Program-made: the position numbers and the translations under genes
Source: Candidatus Bathyarchaeia archaeon
Lineage (GTDB): Archaea > Thermoproteota > Bathyarchaeia > Bathyarchaeales > Bathycorpusculaceae
Direction: 5' to 3'
Assembly (NCBI GenBank): GCA_038728085.1
Contig: JAVYUU010000002.1
Span: forward strand, 1 to 64,000
Length of the DNA stretch: 64,000 bases
In this document: positions 1 to 8,388 of the stretch, piece by piece
How positions within the stretch are numbered: position 1 is the stretch's first letter
How the letters are laid out: every line of letters begins with the position of its first letter
Notes under the pieces: generated by a model
What the model was told of the DNA's origin: nothing
Seen by the model: the letters and a program-made list of their open reading frames with translations, nothing else
The model's database searches: none

Positions 1-1
1 A

Positions 2-130
2 GTGATGGGCGCTTACACCATTATTTTTGTGAATCCAAACCTGTTCGCATACCTATGCCTTGTGACGGGAACATCCATCATCCTCATCAGCGCAAGACGC
101 ACGCAAAAATGGAGAGGTGAAGATGTTTAG
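2..130 (+). CDS. C-terminal end of a membrane protein (cut by window edge)
   Basis: An open frame enters from the left edge and stops at 128-130. The 42 residues seen are strongly hydrophobic (runs such as YTIIFVNPNLFAYLCLV and SIILIS) and end in a short basic tail, as expected for the last membrane segment of an integral membrane protein. The stop lies 14 bases inside the next gene, which suggests translational coupling. No family can be named from so short a fragment. Confidence 0.45.
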   Translation: MMGAYTIIFVNPNLFAYLCLVTGTSIILISARRTQKWRGEDV

Positions 131-410
131 AAAGGAAATTGCTTTTGAAGGTTACCTCGTCCATTACTATGAAACCTCATGCCTCGAGAAATGGCCAGCA
201 TACTACCTCAGAGAAAAGGGAAAAGGACACGAGTCCATGAAAAGGTGGTTCCAAGAACTTCTAAAACAACTCGTAGAAAAGAGGAAAGAGGAACCCGAAA
301 TCATAAGTTTCGATGATATAATTCCAAAACAGGTTTATGAAAGGATGCTCCAAAACCCAATGTCGAAATTTCGCTTCAGAATAATTGTAGAAGCTGAGGA
401 GATATGTTAA
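117..410 (+). CDS. Conserved-looking hypothetical protein, 97 aa
   Basis: Starts with GTG at 117 preceded by GGAGAG, or with ATG at 123. The product is soluble and rich in Lys, Glu and aromatics, with no signal peptide, membrane segment or Cys cluster, and it reads like a small helical protein. It overlaps the upstream membrane-protein frame by 14 bases, so the two are probably one operon, and it overlaps the convergent gene at 407 by 4 bases. I do not recognise the family. Confidence 0.6.
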   Translation: MKMFRKEIAFEGYLVHYYETSCLEKWPAYYLREKGKGHESMKRWFQELLKQLVEKRKEEPEIISFDDIIPKQVYERMLQNPMSKFRFRIIVEAEEIC

Positions 411-763
411 AAGCGTATTCTCTTAGGCTTTAACTTACCCGTTTTGGGGTCAAACAGGAACCCCAAAGTTTCGAGAACAGTTACACCTAAAACGCTTTTA
501 TCCTTCTCCTCACCAAACACAACAGGGCCAACAGTCCTCCGCTCCATCAACTCAAAAAACACCACACCAATATCTCTGATGGCTTCCTTGCCATCAGCCA
601 ATGAAAGTTTAATTTTGTCGATGGGTTTAACTCCAATCTCCATCAACTTATGCGAAGGCACTACGCTAACAGGAAAGCCAACATCAACAGGCAGATCAAC
701 AAAAACAAACTTAAAAGGCTCCTCAACATTCGAAACCTTAACCTTAAAATTTGGATCTCTCAC
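407..763 (-). CDS. Retropepsin-like aspartic protease family protein (clan AA)
   Basis: 118 aa, the size of a single retropepsin-like domain. The catalytic loop, normally DTG, reads D27-V-G, and the second half carries the typical VLGVTVLETLGFLFDPKTG signature (flap-following helix and final strand). Such single-domain proteins in archaea and bacteria are thought to act as homodimers; their substrates are unknown. It lies alone, convergent with the 117 gene (4-bp overlap). The DTG to DVG change keeps the catalytic Asp but alters the fireman's-grip Thr, so activity is uncertain. The family call is firm, the function is not. Confidence 0.75.
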   Translation of the reverse strand: MRDPNFKVKVSNVEEPFKFVFVDLPVDVGFPVSVVPSHKLMEIGVKPIDKIKLSLADGKEAIRDIGVVFFELMERRTVGPVVFGEEKDKSVLGVTVLETLGFLFDPKTGKLKPKRIRF

Positions 764-981
764 AAAGAAATAACAAGACTAAGCAAAATATTAAATTAGC
801 CCCCAATCTCCCTCGGCGATTCATCCGTGTTACAATAAACGAAAATAAGTGCAATATTATTATGAAAATAGAAAAAGAGGGATTTGCGGGGGATTTCTCC
901 ATTAAAAGCGCAAATAGGCTACCCCGGCAGATTTTCCGGATTAGGTATGATTTTAGAGCTTGCTTATTTACGTTTTCTGAA

Positions 982-1053
982 ATGACATCCGAGAAGATAA
1001 TGAGGCTCTTTGGAAAGTTGAAGGCTCTGTTTAAGCGGAGGCTTAAGGCATAG
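982..1053 (+). CDS. Possible 23-residue basic amphipathic peptide
   Basis: In the 300-base gap between the aspartic protease gene and rpiA a frame is open to 1053. Its last part starts with ATG at 982 and encodes a short Lys/Arg-rich helix (KIMRLFGKLKALFKRRLKA) with coding-like codon use. The same frame can be extended back to ATG 862 (63 aa), but that upstream part looks random. Nothing else coding is visible from 764 to 981. Very short, so low confidence. Confidence 0.2.
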   Translation: MTSEKIMRLFGKLKALFKRRLKA

Positions 1054-1063
1054 ATGGCCTAAA

Positions 1064-1777
1064 CTAAGCCCCCTTTCTTTTTAGCCTTTCAACACTGTCA
1101 TGTTTTCCAAGGTATACTATATCCGCCATTTCTATGAAAAGTCCTGTTTCCACTATTCCCGGGATTGTTTTCAGCTTTTTCTCCAGTTCCGCCGGTTTTT
1201 CTATAGGTCCAAAGTTTGCGTCTATTATGAAGTTGCCGTTGTCCGTTATGATTGGACCCACTTTTCCGGCGCCTTCTCTTATGGTGGGCTTTCCTCCAAG
1301 CATGCTTATTTTGCGGATCACTGGGGACGAGGCGAAGGGTAAAACTTCTATGGGGACTGGTTGATCATTTTCGCCGAGCCTTTTCGCTTTTTTCCTCCAG
1401 TCTGCGATTATTATAAGGGTTTTTGAGGCTGAGGCTACTATTTTTTCGCGGGTTAGGGCGCCTCCCATGCCTTTGATTAGGTTTAGGTTTTCGTCTATCT
1501 GATCTGCACCGTCGATCGTCAGGTCCAAAGTTGGGTTTTCATCTAGAGTTGTTATTGGAATGCCGTTTTTTAATGCCAGCATTAGGGCTTGATATGATGT
1601 GGGAACAGCTTTAACGTTGAGGCCTTCACTCCTTATCCTACGTCCAATTTCCTCTGCAGCATAGGTAACTGTGCTTCCACTTCCAAGCCCAATCACAAAG
1701 CCATCTTTCACATGCCTAACGGCTTCTAATGCCGCGTTTCTTTTAGCTTTCTCTAACTCTTCGTTTCTAGGTTTCAA
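1064..1777 (-). CDS. rpiA: Ribose-5-phosphate isomerase A
   Basis: Interconverts ribose 5-phosphate and ribulose 5-phosphate in the cytosol; in archaea it serves the ribulose-monophosphate route to pentoses for nucleotide synthesis. Length (237 aa) is normal for RpiA. The phosphate loop GLGSGST (residues 30-36), the DGAD motif (D89, D92), the active-site lysine in KGMGG (K102) and the catalytic Glu in LTREK (E111) are all present. It starts with ATG and overlaps the 3' end of the upstream coiled-coil gene by 11 bases, so the two are probably cotranscribed. Confidence 0.95.
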   Translation of the reverse strand: MKPRNEELEKAKRNAALEAVRHVKDGFVIGLGSGSTVTYAAEEIGRRIRSEGLNVKAVPTSYQALMLALKNGIPITTLDENPTLDLTIDGADQIDENLNLIKGMGGALTREKIVASASKTLIIIADWRKKAKRLGENDQPVPIEVLPFASSPVIRKISMLGGKPTIREGAGKVGPIITDNGNFIIDANFGPIEKPAELEKKLKTIPGIVETGLFIEMADIVYLGKHDSVERLKRKGA

Positions 1778-2483
1778 TTTCCATCTGCCCCAACCTTTCC
1801 AAGACTTTCTCTACTTCAGCGCGGATCTCCTCTATACGTTTTTCAGCCTCGGATCTTGGAGGAGGCCTCGGAGATGGCTTTCGCTTCCTCTTTGCCTTTT
1901 CCTCGGCTTCCTCTGTTTTTTCCTCCGCCTCTGCTATCTTAGCGGGCTTTGCCGCTGGTATAATTATCTCCTTTATTGGTTTGGCTTCAACTTTTGCACG
2001 GAGCTCTTCAATTTTTGCGCTTATCTCGTCGAAGCGTTCGCTAAATAGTTTTACAAGGTCCTCCTGCATGGCTTCAAGCTCGTGTAAAGCTACGATGGAC
2101 TCGTCTTTTGCAATAGCCTCCTTAATGGTCATCATCCTTTCCTTATAGGTTTGGGCAAGCCGATCCCTTTCCTCCTCAGTTATTTTGCCCTCCGCATGAG
2201 CCTCGTAAAGCTTCCTTATGGCGTCGCTTAGAATTTCCCTCTCCAAATCCAGTATTCTAAGTTCCTCCTTAGCCCTCGCCGCCTCCTCTTGGGAAACAGT
2301 TCTAACAACCTTAAAGGGTATAAGCGGTTTTGTCCCCTTATCTCCCAAGTTCTCCGCCGTCCGCCCTTCTTGCTCCCTTTTCCCCATTTTCCTCCGTATA
2401 GAATACACAATTATGGAGCAGGCGATGATCGTCCCTAGGGTTATCGTTATAAGCGCAATGGCTAGCGGGTCGTCCAAGGGCAA
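1767..2483 (-). CDS. Membrane-anchored coiled-coil protein
   Basis: 238 aa. One N-terminal membrane segment (about residues 7-27) is followed by a basic stop-transfer patch, long Glu/Lys/Arg-rich helices with heptad character (about 60-170), an Ala/Lys/Pro low-complexity linker (about 175-210, including PSPRPPPRSE) and a final helix. Most of the protein is probably cytoplasmic. No enzymatic motif is visible. It precedes rpiA with an 11-bp overlap, which may only mean a shared transcript. Similar tail-linked helical proteins are common in TACK archaea, but I know no function for this one. Confidence 0.7.
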   Translation of the reverse strand: MPLDDPLAIALITITLGTIIACSIIVYSIRRKMGKREQEGRTAENLGDKGTKPLIPFKVVRTVSQEEAARAKEELRILDLEREILSDAIRKLYEAHAEGKITEEERDRLAQTYKERMMTIKEAIAKDESIVALHELEAMQEDLVKLFSERFDEISAKIEELRAKVEAKPIKEIIIPAAKPAKIAEAEEKTEEAEEKAKRKRKPSPRPPPRSEAEKRIEEIRAEVEKVLERLGQMEIET

Positions 2484-2607
2484 AAGTTTCCCTCTACCTC
2501 TCCATTAGATTTTCAATCCTTTGTATATATTAAATTATCCAGCCCAGTCGTTTCTGGAGCATTTTTATACATCTAGTGCTGATAAACTCTGGAAGTGGTG
2601 AGGACAT

Positions 2608-4029
2608 GTGAACAGAGAGAAAGTTTTCAAGTATATTAAGGAGCATTTCGATGAACACCTTAAACGTTTGCAGGAGCTCGTTAGGCAAAAGTCCATCTCA
2701 GCTGAGGGCCTCGGTATAAGGGAATGTGCAACCCTCGTAAGGGACTATTTTAGGGCTTTGGGATGTAAGGATGCTAGGCTTGTGGAAACCTCCGGCAACC
2801 CCGTCGTTTATGGCTATTATGATGCTGGCGCAGAAAAAACCCTGATAGTCTATATGATGTATGACACCCAGCCCGCTGATGAACCGGGATGGGTTATTCC
2901 GCCCTTTGAGGGACGAGTTGTCAAAATGGAACCCTTTGGCAAGTGCCTTGTGGCGAGGGGCGCCATAAACACGAAAGGTGAGCTTGGAGCGTTCCTAAAC
3001 GCCTGTGAGTCCATAATAGCAGTAGGTGAAGAGATACCCCTAAACCTTATTTTCGTGGTCGAAGGCGAAGAGGAGCTTGGAAGCCGTCATCTCCCCGAGT
3101 TTATAAACAAGTACCTGGACAAGCTTAGAGAGGCAGATGCTGTTTTCTTTCCAACAGCAGATCAAGATGAGAAGGGAAAAGTGCAAATGACTTTAGGCGT
3201 TAAGGGCATAGTGTATTTCGAGCTTGAACTTGACGGAAAAAGCTGGGGCTATGGCCCGACAGAATTTGATATTCATGGAAGCAATAAAGCTTGGGTTGAC
3301 AGCCCAGTCCTACGGATGATTCAAGCCTTGAGCACATTAACAACAAGGGATGGAAACACGGTTCTAGTGGAAGGCTTCTACGATAATGTGGCTCCTCCAA
3401 GCCAGGAGGATCTGGAACTGGTAGAAAAGCTGGCAAAAACCTTCGACGAAGAAACCATAAAAGAGGAGATGAGAGTTGAACGTTTCATAAACAACGTTCA
3501 CGGGAAAGAAGCATTGCTTAAGTATCTCTACTCGCCAACCCTAAACATCGACGGGATTTGGAGCGGATACACGGGTCAAGGCACAAAAACGGTCCTACCC
3601 CACAAGATAACGGTTAAAGTTGACGTGCGCCTAGTTCCCAACATGACCGCGGAGGAGGTTATTCCAAAAATAAGACGCCACCTGGATAAGCACGGCTTCA
3701 AAGAAGTGAAAATCGTGCAACTGGAGGAGGGGTACGGATGGGCAAAAACAAGCATTCGGGAACCGGCGGTCCAAGCGGTGTTAAAAACCTACCGCGAATT
3801 TGGCTATGAGCCTGAAATATGGCCCCTCATGGCTGGAAGCGCCCCCTTCTGCATGTTTAACCGTGAACCATTAAACCTGCCCTTTGTCATGGGTGGAATA
3901 GGCCATGGAGGAAGAGCCCACGCCCCCAACGAGTACATAGTTGTAGGCGAAGGAGGCCCAACAGGAGGCCTAATCACCCTAGAAAAGTCGTATGTGGTGA
4001 TACTGGACAACCTAGCAAAAATGCTTTAA
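2608..4029 (+). CDS. M20-family metallopeptidase relative with altered metal ligands
   Basis: 473 aa, the length of M20 peptidases and deacylases (ArgE/DapE/carnosinase type). GTG start at 2608 behind GGTGAGG. The fold signature is clear: VEGEEELGS carries the general-base Glu pair, and near the C-terminus HAPNE carries the final metal His. However, the first motif, normally GHxDxQP, reads YMMYDTQP, with Met where the metal His should be, and the second motif, normally GxxDxKG, reads GAINTKG, with Asn for the bridging Asp. The enzyme may bind one metal, use another metal, or have changed function. It stands alone between rpiA and a tRNA. Confidence 0.85.
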   Translation: MNREKVFKYIKEHFDEHLKRLQELVRQKSISAEGLGIRECATLVRDYFRALGCKDARLVETSGNPVVYGYYDAGAEKTLIVYMMYDTQPADEPGWVIPPFEGRVVKMEPFGKCLVARGAINTKGELGAFLNACESIIAVGEEIPLNLIFVVEGEEELGSRHLPEFINKYLDKLREADAVFFPTADQDEKGKVQMTLGVKGIVYFELELDGKSWGYGPTEFDIHGSNKAWVDSPVLRMIQALSTLTTRDGNTVLVEGFYDNVAPPSQEDLELVEKLAKTFDEETIKEEMRVERFINNVHGKEALLKYLYSPTLNIDGIWSGYTGQGTKTVLPHKITVKVDVRLVPNMTAEEVIPKIRRHLDKHGFKEVKIVQLEEGYGWAKTSIREPAVQAVLKTYREFGYEPEIWPLMAGSAPFCMFNREPLNLPFVMGGIGHGGRAHAPNEYIVVGEGGPTGGLITLEKSYVVILDNLAKML

Positions 4030-4039
4030 CAAGCAGGAA

Positions 4040-4140
4040 AGCCTCGGGCGGGATTTGAACCCGCGACCACCGCCTTTTCGGATCTCCAATTCACTTTCAC
4101 TTTACCAAGGCGGTGCTCCACCAGGCTGAGCTACCGAGGC
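4040..4140 (-). tRNA. tRNA-Thr (anticodon GGT) with a 27-nt intron
   Basis: Read on the minus strand: acceptor GCCTCGG (4134-4140) pairs with CCGAGGC (4041-4047); the D arm is GCTC/GAGC-like; the anticodon stem CCGCC (4109-4113) pairs with GGCGG (4070-4074); the T arm is GCGGG-TTCAAAT-CCCGC. The anticodon loop TTGGTA is interrupted after position 37 by an intron at 4076-4102, the canonical archaeal 37/38 site. Anticodon GGT and the U73 discriminator (4040) agree with archaeal tRNA-Thr. CCA is not encoded. Confidence 0.93.
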
Positions 4141-4161
4141 ATAGAGGCAAACACTTCGACA

Positions 4162-4169
4162 AATATATT
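4162..4169 (-). promoter_or_regulatory. TATA box of tRNA-Thr
   Basis: On the minus strand the element AATATATT is centred about 25 bases upstream of the tRNA-Thr 5' end at 4140, the normal archaeal distance. It lies in the 120-base spacer shared with the divergently transcribed tRNA-Leu. Confidence 0.6.
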
Positions 4170-4218
4170 CAAAAGCGTTTTTTAAAGGATTTCGCAACAA
4201 ATGGTTTATTATCCCGAG

Positions 4219-4228
4219 ATATTTTTAT
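4219..4228 (+). promoter_or_regulatory. TATA box of tRNA-Leu
   Basis: ATATTTTTAT on the plus strand lies 33-42 bases before the tRNA-Leu 5' end at 4261, consistent with initiation about 10 bases upstream of the mature tRNA. Confidence 0.5.
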
Positions 4229-4260
4229 GCAGAAATGGGGAGAGTCAAGCGAAGGCATGG

Positions 4261-4345
4261 GCGGGGGTCGCCAAGCCTGGTCAAAGGCGCAAGGCTTAGG
4301 ACCTTGTCCCGTAGGGGTTCGTGGGTTCAAATCCCACCCCCCGCA
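4261..4345 (+). tRNA. tRNA-Leu (anticodon TAG)
   Basis: Acceptor GCGGGGG pairs with CCCCCGC, discriminator A73 at 4345. The D arm contains GCC/GGC with the AGCCTGGTCAAA loop, the anticodon stem CAAGG/CCTTG encloses CTTAGGA (anticodon TAG), a long class II variable arm follows, and the T arm is GTGGG-TTCAAAT-CCCAC. The long variable arm fits Leu. No intron and no encoded CCA. The 3' half overlaps the end of the convergent radical SAM gene by 50 bases. Confidence 0.95.
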
Positions 4346-5504
4346 CTTCAACTGAACCCCCGAACTTTTCATAAGCTAAATGTGGAGCGATGTGGTTTAA
4401 AAGGTCTTTATTTTGGATGGTTTTGAGCATTCTTTTTTCGTGGTATTTGAGTGGTTTTGATACTTGTCTTGGATATTGCTTTAGTTTTTCTCCGCATACG
4501 CGTGTTGGATTAGACTCTAGACCCTTTAGGATGTCCTCTGGTTGGGTTGGTCCCTTTTCGGTTATGTGTTTGTAGATGTCGTAAAGGGTTGGTCTTATGG
4601 CATAGTCTTTTAGGAGGTATGCTCCACAGCAGTCTGGGGTTGTGTGGTAGGCGAAGAGCCCCTCCTTGCATGTTGCGAACCCTATCCCGTGTTTATTAAG
4701 TGTTTTGGATAAAATGCTGTACACGTTCTCTCTGGTGCTTGTTGAAATCCTTGCAACAGCGTCGTCTTTAACGCTGTAAGCTTCAATGTCCGCTTTAATT
4801 CCCAAACTGCTAAGAAACCACTCTATGCGGTTTTTCTCCATCCTTAGAGATTCAACAATAACATGTTTCACGCCATACTCTCTTGGGGTTGCCGCAAACT
4901 CTTCAATTTCGCTTGGATACGTTGGCGACAAACATGGAATGAATGGGGAGAGCCTCAGAACGATGGAATCACCGCCTAAGCTGCTGGCAGCTCTAAGCCT
5001 CTCAGTGGGAGGTGGAGCATGGGGTTCGATTTTCTTGGCGTCCTCCGCCTTTAGGGTTGATATTGATACTTGTAGGATGGCTAAACCCTTGTCTACAAGA
5101 TTTTCTATGAGCTTTCTGAGGGTGGGCTCTTGGGCGTAGAGAACGCTTTTCGTGTTGATTATCAAGGGGTATTCGTGGCTGAGAGCTTCAGCCAATATTT
5201 TTTCCACAATCTTATGGTGTTGCTCTTGGAGTGGGAAAGGATCCACAAGTGTTGAAAGCCTGAAAGGAATGGGCTTCAAACCCATCCTACGGACTTTACG
5301 GGCGAAACTCCTGAACAAGTTGAGGGTTTCCATGAGCGGTTGGGGCTCGCCGTCAAATATGACGCCGTACCATTTAGAATAGCAGTAAACGCACTTGAAA
5401 GCGCAGGGAGTGTAGGGCTCAAGCCTCAAAACTGTGTGGCATAGGGACGAGATGACGTTTCCGGCATTTACAACAAGTCCAAACGTCGCCCTCATAACTT
5501 CCAA
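4296..5504 (-). CDS. SPL-like radical SAM protein
   Basis: 402 aa. The radical SAM iron-sulfur motif CAFKCVYCY (C-x3-C-x2-C, about residues 34-41) lies at the N-terminus, followed by a barrel with motifs typical of the archaeal spore-photoproduct-lyase-like group (STLVDPFPLQEQ, IINTKS, VSISTL). These are uncharacterised SAM enzymes; DNA repair is only a guess from the name. A Cys-rich part (CKEGLF...TPDCCGAY, about 285-300) could hold a second cluster. The last 17 or so residues (GVGFEPTNPYGTRS) are the antisense translation of tRNA-Leu, so the stop codon lies inside the tRNA gene. Confidence 0.85.
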   Translation of the reverse strand: MEVMRATFGLVVNAGNVISSLCHTVLRLEPYTPCAFKCVYCYSKWYGVIFDGEPQPLMETLNLFRSFARKVRRMGLKPIPFRLSTLVDPFPLQEQHHKIVEKILAEALSHEYPLIINTKSVLYAQEPTLRKLIENLVDKGLAILQVSISTLKAEDAKKIEPHAPPPTERLRAASSLGGDSIVLRLSPFIPCLSPTYPSEIEEFAATPREYGVKHVIVESLRMEKNRIEWFLSSLGIKADIEAYSVKDDAVARISTSTRENVYSILSKTLNKHGIGFATCKEGLFAYHTTPDCCGAYLLKDYAIRPTLYDIYKHITEKGPTQPEDILKGLESNPTRVCGEKLKQYPRQVSKPLKYHEKRMLKTIQNKDLLNHIAPHLAYEKFGGSVEVRGVGFEPTNPYGTRS

Positions 5505-5525
5505 GTATTGGGAAATTGAAAGATA

Positions 5526-6440
5526 TCATTTGAAAATTTTGAATAGTGGATGTTCCTTTTCTAAGGGGCGCATCCTAAACTCCTGTGTTGATGCGTAGGC
5601 GACGTAGGCGTCGGCTAATCCACAGTAGAAGTATGCATGTTTCGCGTGTTCCACAGGCCCATATAGAATAAAGTTTGCTCCTGCGAATATGGGAAAGACG
5701 TTGGCTACGCTGCATGCGAGCAAGTACTCCGTTTTTTCAAGCCTACGTCTATCATTCCATCGGGCAACCGCATTGTGGGTTCCAGCTCCGCATGGTAGTC
5801 CATACTTGTCCTTGATTAGGTAAATAGCCTTACTTACGGGTCCTGGATCTGGCAAATCCAGTACCGCGGCGTCCACCAGTATGTTTTCTATGCCGGCTTT
5901 CTGGGCTATGTTTATGAGTTCATCCATAACCTGCAATCTTCCTGAGACCGTTGGATTTTTCGTGTTTAGGGCTAGGAGTATCGCGGATTTGACGTTAGCC
6001 TCCTTGATAGCGGCAATTTCATCTTCTTTGATGTGTGGTGTTATGGAGTTGTAGACAACCCTTCCTGAAAGACCAGCCTCCTTTACATATTTAAGTCCAG
6101 CAATCCGCACTTCGGCGGTGGCCCCATCAATTGTGAATGGACCGTTCACCACTTCTGCCACAAAATCTAGGAACTTTGGGAAGGCTTCTGGGAAAGAGCA
6201 GCACACGTCCACTATCCTCGGGTTTCCCGTTTTCCTAGAGATTTCCTCCTCTTCTTTTAGGATTCTCTCCGCTTCCTCTCTGTCAAATTCGCCTTTTCTC
6301 TCATCCTTCACTATCCTATGCTTGTGGTAGAATATGCTTCCAATCATGACCGTTGGCAGTTGTCCCGGCTGCCCTCCAACCTTCACACCCGCTATATCAA
6401 AAATTTTCTGCTCTCTTTCAAATCTGAACATTTTAGCCAC
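5526..6440 (-). CDS. MtrH-like methyltransferase (corrinoid to tetrahydromethanopterin)
   Basis: 304 aa, the usual MtrH length. The N-terminus matches the family closely (KMFRFEREQKIFDIAGVKVG, GGQPGQLPTVMIGSIFY), as do KTGNP, DGATAEVRIAGLKYV, VYNSI and the C-terminal FILYGPVEHAKHAYF. MtrH moves a methyl group between H4MPT and a corrinoid. No other mtr subunit is near; the gene instead overlaps a corrinoid-activator gene by 8 bases. That context fits the soluble MtgA/MtoA type, which transfers methyl groups taken from organic donors to H4MPT (or tetrahydrofolate), rather than the methanogen Mtr complex. Family firm, direction inferred. Confidence 0.88.
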   Translation of the reverse strand: MAKMFRFEREQKIFDIAGVKVGGQPGQLPTVMIGSIFYHKHRIVKDERKGEFDREEAERILKEEEEISRKTGNPRIVDVCCSFPEAFPKFLDFVAEVVNGPFTIDGATAEVRIAGLKYVKEAGLSGRVVYNSITPHIKEDEIAAIKEANVKSAILLALNTKNPTVSGRLQVMDELINIAQKAGIENILVDAAVLDLPDPGPVSKAIYLIKDKYGLPCGAGTHNAVARWNDRRRLEKTEYLLACSVANVFPIFAGANFILYGPVEHAKHAYFYCGLADAYVAYASTQEFRMRPLEKEHPLFKIFK

Positions 6441-8319
6441 CTTTTAGGAGGCGTTTAACGGATGGGAACTTATTTAAATTTTTATGCGGAATTAGAGTTG
6501 CATCTATGAACTCCTTATTGAAGTTTTGGTCAGCAGCCAACTCCACATAACGCGTTTTCCTCGATATTTCGTCGGCTTTTTCTCTGGCTTCAACAGAGAT
6601 TAACGCCATTTTTGCACCCGTTATGGCTGCGTTGCCGATAAACTCAATTTTCTCCAGCGGAATGTCAGGTATCAGCCCTAAAACCTTGGCATTTTCGAGG
6701 TTTAGGTAGTTTCCAAAGGCTCCGGCGACAAAAACTCTGTCAAAGTCATCCTCCTTTAGCCCTTTCTTCTCCATTAGGATTGAACATGCAGCGTATATGG
6801 CTGCCTTTGCAAGCTGTACTTCACGTATGTCTCCCTGGGTTATGGTGATGTCCCTCCCAGTTTTTGTTTCGCCTCCCCAAGCAACAACAAACTCTATTTC
6901 TCCATTCCTTTTCCTCAACCTTTCAGTTTTCATGTTGAGGTTGATTCTGCCGCCGGAGTCTATTAGACCACGCTTGAACATTTCCGCCACAAGATCTATC
7001 ATGGCTGACCCGCAAAGTCCAATGGGCTTTTTTCTTCCTATCGTTTCATACTCAACCTCGAAGTCTTCACGTATCCGAACCTTCTCTATGGCGCCTTCCA
7101 CGGCTTTCACGCCGTGTCGAATGTGAAAACCTTCAAAAGCGGGACCGGAAGCGCATGAGCATGCTATCACGTCTTGGGAGTTGCCCACCAACACCTCAGT
7201 GTTGGTTCCAACATCAATTAGCATGGAAACATCTTCCGAATCGCAGATTCCAGAAGCCAAGGCATCTGCAACGGCATCAGCTCCCACGAATCCAGCAATA
7301 ACAGGAAGAATGGTCACTATTCCAGAAGGCTTTATTCTGATTTTTAACTTGCTAGCTTCGACGTTTAACTGCTTCTTAACGGCTGGTGTGAACGGAGATA
7401 AAGCAACATATTTTGGCTGAATTCCCAGAAAGAGATGATGCATGGCAGTGTTGCCTACAACCACTGCTTCATATATCTGGCCTCTCTCAATCCCTTGTCT
7501 CCTGCAGATTTTCCCTACAATCTTGTTTATGACGTTCACTAGCGCCTTCTGAAGAGTCTCCAAATTTTTTGGATCGGCTGTTGCAAAGGTTATTCTGCTT
7601 ATAATGTCCTCACCATAAACCAGTTGGGGGTTCTCCGCAGACTCGATGTCTAAGGTTTTTCCATTCACTAGGTCCACTAGGTGGCATACGATTTTCGAAG
7701 TGCCTATGTCCACGGCTAAACCGAACACTTTTTCAGAAGTATCTCCACTCTCAACCGATATTATTCGGCGTCCACTCCATATGGTTGCTGTGACGTCGAA
7801 GTTTGACTGGCGGATAATTGTGGGGATTTCTTTAAGCACTTCATGGGCTACTTCTGCTTGCTGATAAATAGGCGGTAATGCGTCCACGAGCCTTTCATAG
7901 TCTGGCCTAATGTCCGACAACGTGGGCTTGGACATTTTGACATGAACCTTTTTTACGGCTGGTTTTGGCGTCAAAACCCGTTCCAGCCCGGTTGCTTGGA
8001 ACCTTCTAGTTCCTAAATGGCTTTCAGCGGGAAGCATGATGGTTGTGCTTCTCAAAACTTTGGCTTGACATGCCAGTCTGTATCCTTGGCTGACTTCGAA
8101 GGTTGATAGATGCCTCCTTTCCGAGTCTGTAAGCTCACTTAAACATTCGGGTTTGCCAACTATCACCCTACATTTTCCACAAGTTCCCTTTCCACCGCAT
8201 TCTGTCGTTAGGCTTATGCCAGCCTCATTTGCCGCTTGAAGAACCGTGGTCCCCGCATTTACCAAGACTCTTTTAGAAATGGGTTCAAATGTAACTTCCA
8301 CGTTTTCGTTTGACGCCAT
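6433..8319 (-). CDS. Corrinoid reductive activator (2Fe-2S ferredoxin + ASKHA ATPase domain)
   Basis: About 628 aa from ATG 8319 (the frame is open to a TTG at 8352). An N-terminal plant-type 2Fe-2S domain has Cys at C-x5-C-x2-C (ECGGKGTCGKC) and a fourth in RLACQ. A linker leads to the ASKHA/DUF4445 domain with phosphate loops LAVDIGTSKIV, VVGNTAMHH, VGADAVADAL, LIDVGTNTEV and GAFGNYLN. Proteins of this kind (RACo/MtoD/RamA-like) use ATP and low-potential electrons to return Co(II) corrinoid to Co(I). The 8-bp overlap with the MtrH-like gene argues that they serve the same corrinoid cycle. The probable corrinoid protein is encoded at 26778-27428. Confidence 0.9.
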   Translation of the reverse strand: MASNENVEVTFEPISKRVLVNAGTTVLQAANEAGISLTTECGGKGTCGKCRVIVGKPECLSELTDSERRHLSTFEVSQGYRLACQAKVLRSTTIMLPAESHLGTRRFQATGLERVLTPKPAVKKVHVKMSKPTLSDIRPDYERLVDALPPIYQQAEVAHEVLKEIPTIIRQSNFDVTATIWSGRRIISVESGDTSEKVFGLAVDIGTSKIVCHLVDLVNGKTLDIESAENPQLVYGEDIISRITFATADPKNLETLQKALVNVINKIVGKICRRQGIERGQIYEAVVVGNTAMHHLFLGIQPKYVALSPFTPAVKKQLNVEASKLKIRIKPSGIVTILPVIAGFVGADAVADALASGICDSEDVSMLIDVGTNTEVLVGNSQDVIACSCASGPAFEGFHIRHGVKAVEGAIEKVRIREDFEVEYETIGRKKPIGLCGSAMIDLVAEMFKRGLIDSGGRINLNMKTERLRKRNGEIEFVVAWGGETKTGRDITITQGDIREVQLAKAAIYAACSILMEKKGLKEDDFDRVFVAGAFGNYLNLENAKVLGLIPDIPLEKIEFIGNAAITGAKMALISVEAREKADEISRKTRYVELAADQNFNKEFIDATLIPHKNLNKFPSVKRLLKGG

Positions 8320-8388
8320 GCCCTTATCCGTCCAAACAAGTATCACGTTCAAAAGCCTTTATTATTTTCCTCCACCACTCGAATTTAG

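Noticed and set aside
444-773. 109-codon plus-strand frame
   Set aside because: Fully opposite the aspartic-protease gene, which has clear family motifs; this frame is its shadow.
4113-4426. Open frames of 60-80 codons across tRNA-Thr and tRNA-Leu on both strands
   Set aside because: They read through tRNA genes; their residues are the usual translation artefacts of tRNA sequence.
5526-6440. MtrH as part of a methanogen Mtr complex
   Set aside because: No mtrA-G or mcr gene in 64 kb, and the neighbour is a corrinoid activator.
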